Assembly (NCBI RefSeq): GCF_014197435.1
Contig: NZ_JACIFP010000001.1
Location: 2,604,001 to 2,668,000 of the forward strand
Source: Gordonia humi
GTDB taxonomy: Bacteria; Actinomycetota; Actinomycetes; Mycobacteriales; Mycobacteriaceae
DNA: 64,000 nucleotides
Reading direction: 5' to 3'
The notes under the pieces are model-generated. The model was not told the DNA's origin and ran no database searches. It saw nothing but the letters and a program-made list of their open reading frames with translations. Positions 59,001 to 64,000 of the stretch are shown here, one piece after another; the stretch's first letter is position 1; each line of letters starts with the position of its first letter. The translations under genes and the position numbers were made by a program.

Positions 59001-60497
59001 TCAGTCGCCCATCTGTCCGCTCAGCCTGTCCCGCCGTGCGGCGGAGGCGTCGTTCAATCCGATGATCTCCACAGTCTTCCCCTTGTCGCGGTACTTGGTC
59101 TCGATGCCGTCGAGGGCGGCGACGGTGGAGGCGTCCCAGATGTGGGTGTCGGACAGGTCGATGACGACGCGGTCCGGGTCGCCGATGTAGTCGAACTGGT
59201 ACACGAGGTCGTTACTGGAGGCGAAGAACAGTTCGCCGCGCACGTGATAGGTGCGGACCGGTGCGTCGTTCTCGACCCGGTCGGTGTGCGTGACCTGCGT
59301 GAAGTGCGCGACGCGTCGCGCGAACAACAGGGTCGCGACGATGACGCCCGCGATGACGCCGACGGCGAGGTTGCTGGTCACGACGGTCGCGACGACGGCG
59401 ATCACCATCACCGCGGTCTCGCTGCGGGGCATGCGGCGCAGGGTGGACGGTCGGATGCTGTGCCAGTCGAACGTCGTCGCCGAGACCATGATCATCACGG
59501 CGACGAGCGCGGCCATCGGGATGCGGGCGACGATCCCGCCGAGCCCGACCACGAGAACGAGCAGGAACACACCGGTCAGGAAGGTCGATATGCGGGTGCG
59601 CGCACCCGCGGTCTTCACATTGACCATGGTCTGGCCGATCATCGCGCAGCCGCCGATGCCGCCGAAGAAGCCGGTGACGATGTTCGCGACGCCCTGACCC
59701 CAGCCCTCACGCGTCTTGTTCGAGTGGGTGTCGGTGATGTCGTCGACGAGCTTGGCGGTCATCAGTGACTCGAGGAGCCCGACCAGCGCCATGCCGACGG
59801 CATACGGGGCGATGATCCGCAGGGTCTCGAGGTCGAACGGCACGTCCGGGAGCAACCAGTGGGGGAGCGAACTCGGGAGTTCGCCCTCGTCACCGACATT
59901 CGGGACGTCGATGTGCAGCGCTATGGCCGCAGCGGTCAGCACGACGATCGCGATGAGGGGAGACGGCACCGCGGTGGTCAGTCTCGGGAGTCCGACGATG
60001 ATCGCCAGACCCACGGCGATCATCGGATAGACCATCCACGGCACGTCCACCATGTGCTGGATCTGCGCCGAGAAGATCAGGATCGCCAGGGCGTTCACGA
60101 AGCCGACCATCACACTGCGCGGAATGAACCGCATGAGTTTGGCGACCCCGCCGACGCTGAAGACGATCTGCAGGACTCCGGCCAGGAGCACGGTGGCGAT
60201 GAGGTAGTCGACCCCGTGTTCGCGGACCACCGGCGCGACGACCAGCGCCGTCGAACCGGCCGCACCCGAGATCATCGCCGGACGACCACCGACGATCGAG
60301 ATCGAGACGGCCATGGTGAACGATGCGAACAGGCCCATCCGCGGGTCGACGCCCGCCGCGATCGAGAAGGAGATCGCTTCGGGGATCAACGCGAGGGCGG
60401 TCACGACGCCGGCGAGGGTCTCGCGGGTCAGCAGGCGAGGGCTGCGGAGCGCGGTGACCACCGGACCGTCGACGAGGCGGGACACCGTTGCCTGCAC
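59001..60497 (-). CDS. SulP-family anion transporter with STAS domain
   Basis: Inner-membrane transporter of 498 residues. The N-terminal segment ALIPEAISFSIAAGVDPRMGL is the SulP signature, with about 12-14 membrane segments to about residue 390, followed by a cytosolic STAS domain (about 405-498: VIDLSDTHIWDASTVAALDG). Substrate sulphate or bicarbonate; the short STAS type with VKTAGARTR is often linked with bicarbonate use, but no carbonic anhydrase gene lies beside it. GTG 60497 has GGAG seven bases upstream. Confidence 0.92.
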   Translation of the reverse strand: MQATVSRLVDGPVVTALRSPRLLTRETLAGVVTALALIPEAISFSIAAGVDPRMGLFASFTMAVSISIVGGRPAMISGAAGSTALVVAPVVREHGVDYLIATVLLAGVLQIVFSVGGVAKLMRFIPRSVMVGFVNALAILIFSAQIQHMVDVPWMVYPMIAVGLAIIVGLPRLTTAVPSPLIAIVVLTAAAIALHIDVPNVGDEGELPSSLPHWLLPDVPFDLETLRIIAPYAVGMALVGLLESLMTAKLVDDITDTHSNKTREGWGQGVANIVTGFFGGIGGCAMIGQTMVNVKTAGARTRISTFLTGVFLLVLVVGLGGIVARIPMAALVAVMIMVSATTFDWHSIRPSTLRRMPRSETAVMVIAVVATVVTSNLAVGVIAGVIVATLLFARRVAHFTQVTHTDRVENDAPVRTYHVRGELFFASSNDLVYQFDYIGDPDRVVIDLSDTHIWDASTVAALDGIETKYRDKGKTVEIIGLNDASAARRDRLSGQMGD

Positions 60498-60556
60498 TAT
60501 GGTACTCCTGCTGCTCGAGCATGGTCGGACGAGGCGACTCTACTCGCGCGACGCGT

Positions 60557-61648
60557 CTACCGTTGCTCTCGGATCAGCTCCGCCAGCGTCGACAGACCGC
60601 GGTCGACGTCGTCGCCGGTCGCATGGCTGAAGTTCAGTCGCATGGTGCCGACGCCGGTCCCGTCGGGGAAGAACTCCTCGCCCGGCATGAACGCGACGTT
60701 GCGAGCGATGGCCTGGTCCAGGAGCGGGCGGGTGTCGACGCGGCGGTCGAGTGTCAGCCAGAAGAACAGTCCGCCCTTGGGCGTCTCCCACGTGGCGAGG
60801 TCTCCGAGATGACGGTGCAGCGCGGCGTCGAACGTGTCGCGTCGATCCCGATAGAAGTCGGCGAGGCGGTCCAGCCGATCGGGCCAGTCCGGGCCCGAGA
60901 TCGCATCCAGCACGATGTGCTGGGAGAGCCGCGAGGTGTGCAGGTCGGTGGCCTGTTTGATCATGACGAGGCGGGCGAACAGGTCCTCCGACGCGGCGAG
61001 GAACCCGAGGCGCAGACCCGGTGCGAAGGTCTTGGAGAACGAGCCCTGATAGATCCACGATCCACCGTGCATGCGCGCCACGATCGGCGTCCGATCGCCG
61101 GGCTCGTAGACCAGGTCGCGATAGGGGTCGTCCTCGAACAGGACGGTGTCGTCGGCACGAACACGAGCCGCGATCTCGTCGCGGTCGGTGTCGGACATGC
61201 AGGCGCCCGTCGGATTGCCGAACGTCGGAACCAGGTAGGTCAGCGGTGCCGATGCCGGCAGATCGACGAACCGTGCGCCGTAGAACCGGAACACCTGGAG
61301 CGCGGCGAGATACGTGGGCGACTCGACGGCGACCGGGGTCCCCGGGTCGACGACGAGTTTGGCGGCGAGATCGATGCCTTGCTGGCTGCCCGACAGGATC
61401 AGGACGCGGTCGGCGGGTGCGTCGACGCCGAGCGTGCGCAGATGTTCGGCGACGGCGGCGCGCAACCGCGGCTCGCCCTCGGTGGGGCCGTATTGCAGGA
61501 CCTCCGGTTCCACATCGCCCGACCACCGCGGAAGCGCGTCGGTCGCGGGCAGCCCACCGGCGAACGACACCATGCCGGGACGGTCGATCACCGCCAGGAT
61601 CGATCGGATGGGCGACGGGCGGAGCCCTTCGATACGCTGCGAGAACAT
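60557..61648 (-). CDS. Class I/II aminotransferase (2-aminoadipate/LysN-like)
   Basis: PLP aminotransferase of 363 residues. The cofactor lysine lies in GSFSKTFAPGLRLG, the PLP pocket includes LILSGSQQGIDL and FGNPTG, and the C-terminal arginine site is RLNFSHATG. The group includes 2-aminoadipate and aromatic or branched-chain aminotransferases; specificity unknown. ATG 61648 is preferred, with GAGG eight bases upstream; GTG 61657 is in frame. It diverges from a MarR gene with two matching operators between. Confidence 0.9.
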   Translation of the reverse strand: MFSQRIEGLRPSPIRSILAVIDRPGMVSFAGGLPATDALPRWSGDVEPEVLQYGPTEGEPRLRAAVAEHLRTLGVDAPADRVLILSGSQQGIDLAAKLVVDPGTPVAVESPTYLAALQVFRFYGARFVDLPASAPLTYLVPTFGNPTGACMSDTDRDEIAARVRADDTVLFEDDPYRDLVYEPGDRTPIVARMHGGSWIYQGSFSKTFAPGLRLGFLAASEDLFARLVMIKQATDLHTSRLSQHIVLDAISGPDWPDRLDRLADFYRDRRDTFDAALHRHLGDLATWETPKGGLFFWLTLDRRVDTRPLLDQAIARNVAFMPGEEFFPDGTGVGTMRLNFSHATGDDVDRGLSTLAELIREQR

Positions 61649-61661
61649 GGTGAACACCTCG

Positions 61662-61688
61662 ACTTAAGTCAACACTATTGACCTAAGT
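61662..61688. promoter_or_regulatory. MarR operator, site 1
   Basis: ACTTAAGTCAA and TTGACCTAAGT, 11-bp arms with one mismatch around CACTA. It lies 13 bases upstream of the aminotransferase start. Confidence 0.8.
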
Positions 61689-61709
61689 GTGAACCCGTCG
61701 GCAAGATAG

Positions 61710-61724
61710 GTCAACATGATTGAC
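61710..61724. promoter_or_regulatory. MarR operator, site 2, over the MarR start codon
   Basis: GTCAA-CATGA-TTGAC has the same half-sites and five-base spacer as site 1, 42 bases away centre to centre. The spacer contains the MarR start codon (ATG 61716). Confidence 0.75.
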
Positions 61725-62147
61725 GTGAATCGCGAAGCCGAACTGCGCCGAGCGGTCGAAGCGCTGTACTTCGGCTACCGCGCGTTCACCGCGCTGCCGG
61801 ATGCGATCCTGGCCGAGTACGACCTCGGCCGCGCGCACCACCGGGTCCTGTACTTCGTGCAGCGTGAGCGGGGGATCTCGATCGGTGAGCTGACCGCGGT
61901 GCTCGCGGTCACCAAACAGGCCGTCAATCGACCGATTCGAGACCTCGAAGCGCTCGGGATGCTGACGATCGAGGCGGACGAGACCGATCGCCGTGTGCGC
62001 CGTCTTGCGACGACGCCGCGCGGCGCCGAACTCGAAGCGCGACTGACCGGAGTGCAGGCCGAGCTCCTGGCCGACGTGTTCGACGGCGCCGGTGAGCGTG
62101 CCGAGGCCGGGTGGCGCGCCGTGATCGGACGGCTCGCCGGCATGTAG
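61716..62147 (+). CDS. MarR-family transcriptional regulator
   Basis: Winged-helix regulator of 143 residues. The recognition segment is GELTAVLAVTKQAVNRPIRDLEALGMLT (about 52-79, shown as a region), and the wing contains DETDRRVRRLATT. It diverges from the aminotransferase gene. Two matching inverted repeats imply that it controls the neighbour and itself. The ligand is unknown, perhaps an amino or keto acid. Confidence 0.92.
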   Translation: MIDVNREAELRRAVEALYFGYRAFTALPDAILAEYDLGRAHHRVLYFVQRERGISIGELTAVLAVTKQAVNRPIRDLEALGMLTIEADETDRRVRRLATTPRGAELEARLTGVQAELLADVFDGAGERAEAGWRAVIGRLAGM

Positions 62148-62165
62148 CCGAGCGTTTCCCGTGCT

Positions 62166-62255
62166 TGAGCTCTCCCCGCTGCATGAGCTCTCCCCGTTAC
62201 CTGTGCGAGGGAGGACCGACCGTCTCCTGCTGCTTGAGCGAGGGAGGAACGACCG
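62166..62255. repeat. Two pairs of short direct repeats after the MarR gene
   Basis: TGAGCTCTCCCCG occurs at 62166-62178 and 62184-62196. GCGAGGGAGGACCGACCG at 62205-62222 recurs at 62238-62255 with one change. They fill the 146-base gap between convergent genes and look like a degenerate dispersed element. Confidence 0.65.
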
Positions 62256-62293
62256 AGTCGAAAGCCCACTGTCGAACGTCGCCCCTCGACGCC

Positions 62294-62746
62294 TCACCGC
62301 GTTCCGCGGAACGCGAGATGAAGTACCGGATACGGCCTGCCGTCGTCGTCGGCCTCGCTGTGCGCGTACTGCTCGAAGCCCTGCCGGAGATAGAATTCGA
62401 GGGCGTGCGGATTCTGCTCGTTGACGTCGACGCGGAAGACGTCATGGTTCGCTATCGTCTCGGCTAGCAGTGCCTTCCCGACTCCCGTGCCGCGCGCATC
62501 GTCGTGCACGAAGAGCATGGCGAGGTCGCGGCCCGACACGCCCGCGAATCCGACCGGGGTGCCCTCGCGTTCCGCGACGATCAGGGTCACGGCGGGGAAG
62601 TAGTCGGACGCCAGCCTGTTCTCGATATCGCGGAAGTCGTCCTCGGCGAGGAAGTGGTGCGTCGCGCGGACGGCGCTGCGCCAGATCTCGACGAGTGCCG
62701 GATACTCGTCGGGACCGCGGACCGGGCGGATCGTGAGGGGTTCCAC
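62294..62746 (-). CDS. GNAT-family N-acetyltransferase
   Basis: Acetyltransferase of 150 residues. The acetyl-CoA loop is LFVHDDARGTGVGKALL (motif A, RGTGVG), with VTLIVAEREGTPVGFAG before and NPHALEFYLRQGF after, as in YjaB-like proteins. The substrate (amino group of a small molecule or protein) is unknown. The start is GTG 62746. Confidence 0.9.
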   Translation of the reverse strand: MEPLTIRPVRGPDEYPALVEIWRSAVRATHHFLAEDDFRDIENRLASDYFPAVTLIVAEREGTPVGFAGVSGRDLAMLFVHDDARGTGVGKALLAETIANHDVFRVDVNEQNPHALEFYLRQGFEQYAHSEADDDGRPYPVLHLAFRGTR

Positions 62747-62799
62747 GAGAGTGGAAGATATCAGGAATATAAGCGGACCACGGTACGGTTAATGCCATC

Positions 62800-63819
62800 A
62801 TGAAGAACATCGGATTTCTGTCGTTCGGGCACTGGTCGGATGCACCGGGCTCGCAGGCGCGCTCGGCGTCGGACGTGCTGCATCAGTCGATCGACCTCGC
62901 CGTCGCGGCGGAGGAACTCGGGGCCGACGGCGCGTACTTCCGGGTGCACCACTTCGCGCGGCAACTCGGATCGCCGTTCCCGCTGCTGGCGGCGATCGGC
63001 GCCAAGACGAGCCGGATCGAGGTCGGCACGGGCGTCATCGACATGCGTTATGAGAACCCTCTGTACATGAGCGAGGACGCCGGCGCCGCCGACCTCATCG
63101 CCGACGGCAGACTGCAGCTCGGCATCTCGCGGGGATCACCCGAGCAGGTCATCGACGGCTACAAGTACTTCGGTTACGCACCCGCCGACGGCGAGACGGA
63201 CGCCGATATGGCGCGTCGACACACCGACGTGTTCCTGAAGGTGCTCGAGGGCGAGGGATTCGCGCAGCCGAACCCGCGTCCGATGTTCCCCAACCCGCCG
63301 GGTCTGCTGCGCGTGGAACCGCATTCGGCCGGTCTGCGCGAGCGGATCTGGTGGGGAGCGGGCTCGCGCGCGACGGCCGAGTGGACCGCGCGTCAGGGCA
63401 TGAATCTGATGAGTTCGACGCTCCTCACCGAGGACACCGGTGTGCCGTTCCACGAGTTGCAGGCCGAGCAGATTCAGCGGTTCCGTGACGAGTGGACTCA
63501 GCAGGACTTCGACTGGGAGCCGCGAGTCTCGGTGAGCCGCAGCATCTTCCCGCTGCTCGACGATATGGACCGCGCCTACTTCGGCGGACGCGGCGACGAT
63601 CGGGATCAGGTCGGCAACCTTGAAGGCGGCACGGCGCGGTTCGGCCGGTCGTATGCGGCCGAGCCCGATGGGCTGATCGAGCAGCTGCGCGAAGACTCGG
63701 CGATCGCCGCCGCCGACACGCTGTTGCTGACGATTCCGAACCAGCTCGGCGTCGATTACAACGCGCACGTCATCGAGGGAATCCTCACGCATGTCGCGCC
63801 CGCTCTCGGCTGGCGCTGA
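62800..63819 (+). CDS. LLM-class flavin-dependent oxidoreductase
   Basis: Luciferase-like barrel enzyme of 339 residues using FMN or F420. Features are an N-terminal MKNIGFLSFGHW strand, AEELGADGAYFRVHHFARQL with the double histidine, IEVGTGVIDMRYENPLYM and LQLGISRGSPEQ. Mycobacteriales use many F420-dependent members, but the cofactor cannot be fixed from sequence by eye. It is divergent from the GNAT gene across a 53-base gap. Confidence 0.9.
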   Translation: MKNIGFLSFGHWSDAPGSQARSASDVLHQSIDLAVAAEELGADGAYFRVHHFARQLGSPFPLLAAIGAKTSRIEVGTGVIDMRYENPLYMSEDAGAADLIADGRLQLGISRGSPEQVIDGYKYFGYAPADGETDADMARRHTDVFLKVLEGEGFAQPNPRPMFPNPPGLLRVEPHSAGLRERIWWGAGSRATAEWTARQGMNLMSSTLLTEDTGVPFHELQAEQIQRFRDEWTQQDFDWEPRVSVSRSIFPLLDDMDRAYFGGRGDDRDQVGNLEGGTARFGRSYAAEPDGLIEQLREDSAIAAADTLLLTIPNQLGVDYNAHVIEGILTHVAPALGWR

Positions 63820-63899
63820 CATCGACTCCGACGGCCACCTGTTTCCTGGGGGGGGCGTCGGAAGTGTCGGACGCGTCGGGTAGGTTCCCTTCTGGAGCG

Positions 63900-64000
63900 G
63901 TGATCCGCACCGCACAGTCGGGGAGGACTGACAATGCAGCCACCGATCTCGCGTCGGCGCCCGGTGTCCCGGCGGTGATCGACGGTCAGACGTGGTTCAC
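63900..64000 (+). CDS. 5' end of an unidentified gene, cut by the window edge
   Basis: Open frame from GTG 63900 to the window end, reading VIRTAQSGRTDNAATDLASA and then PGVPAVIDGQTWF. The style recalls the N-terminus of an adenylate-forming or related enzyme but does not identify it. TAGGTT at 63881-63886 is a possible -10. The ATG at 63934 is in another frame and stops after 14 codons. Confidence 0.45.
   Translation, partial: MIRTAQSGRTDNAATDLASAPGVPAVIDGQTWF

Noticed and set aside
63934..63978. ATG 63934 as the start of the right-edge gene
   Set aside because: This frame reaches a stop after 14 codons; the GTG 63900 frame stays open to the end of the window.

Overview
The window is high-GC actinobacterial DNA of the Mycobacteriales type, most likely Gordonia or a close relative. 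Supporting signs are a single-chain type I fatty acid synthase of about 3,070 residues followed by acpS, a wax ester synthase/diacylglycerol acyltransferase, an LdtMt2-like L,D-transpeptidase, an LprG-like lipoprotein, and gene order that follows Mycobacterium tuberculosis in several blocks. The genus is an inference from gene content and from a short repeat I associate with such genomes. I see no insertion sequence, prophage, CRISPR array or rRNA. The region reads as core chromosome with short-range rearrangement.

Layout. Bases 1-14,100 match the M. tuberculosis Rv1324-Rv1343c block: DUF3817 fragment, thioredoxin-like/TPR protein, then leftward pncB-pncA-dinG-glgB (NAD salvage, helicase, glycogen branching), then rightward clpS, DUF2017, P1 peptidase, rhomboid, murI, cyclic-nucleotide phosphodiesterase-like protein, rph and rdgB, ending at a perfect 27-bp-arm palindrome. 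Bases 14,100-21,750 hold a PAP2-like membrane protein, a trimethylamine monooxygenase-like FMO, LysR and MFS genes, tRNA-Leu, a methyltransferase and an acyltransferase/TetR pair with clear operators. Bases 21,850-32,160 hold a fadD15-OpgC-Cys/Met lyase operon, a DEAD-box helicase, a TetR/membrane protein pair, a HIT-sirtuin operon and LprG. Bases 32,467-47,521 hold fas-acpS, a TetR regulator with bcp, DUF3618, tRNA-Lys and ldtB (the M. tuberculosis Rv2518c-Rv2524c neighbourhood), with a small coupled operon of unknown function inserted. Bases 47,600-58,160 hold an acyl-CoA dehydrogenase, a transporter-decarboxylase-YggS operon, and plsB-plsC-WS/DGAT (Rv2482c-Rv2484c order). The end holds a ThiD/PdxK-type kinase, SulP, an aminotransferase/MarR pair, GNAT, an LLM oxidoreductase and the start of one more gene.

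How it fits together. Lipid metabolism dominates: FAS-I and its activator AcpS make acyl-CoA, FadD15-like and acyl-CoA dehydrogenase enzymes activate and oxidise fatty acids, and PlsB, HAD-PlsC and WS/DGAT form a coupled route from glycerol-3-phosphate toward phosphatidate and storage lipid. Genes are packed with ATGA/GTGA overlaps, and many starts have a TAnnnT hexamer 6-9 bases upstream with no ribosome site, the pattern of leaderless transcription. The regulation that can be read best is in three divergent pairs with paired inverted repeats (21.2, 28.6 and 61.7 kb).

I did not find a clearly new multi-gene system. The items most worth checking are a probable CTG start codon for murI, a shared bidirectional promoter between pncB and clpS, the transporter-decarboxylase-YggS operon, the uncharacterised operon at 44.0-45.9 kb, the FMO/LysR/MFS group and the repeat placed inside the rhomboid reading frame.
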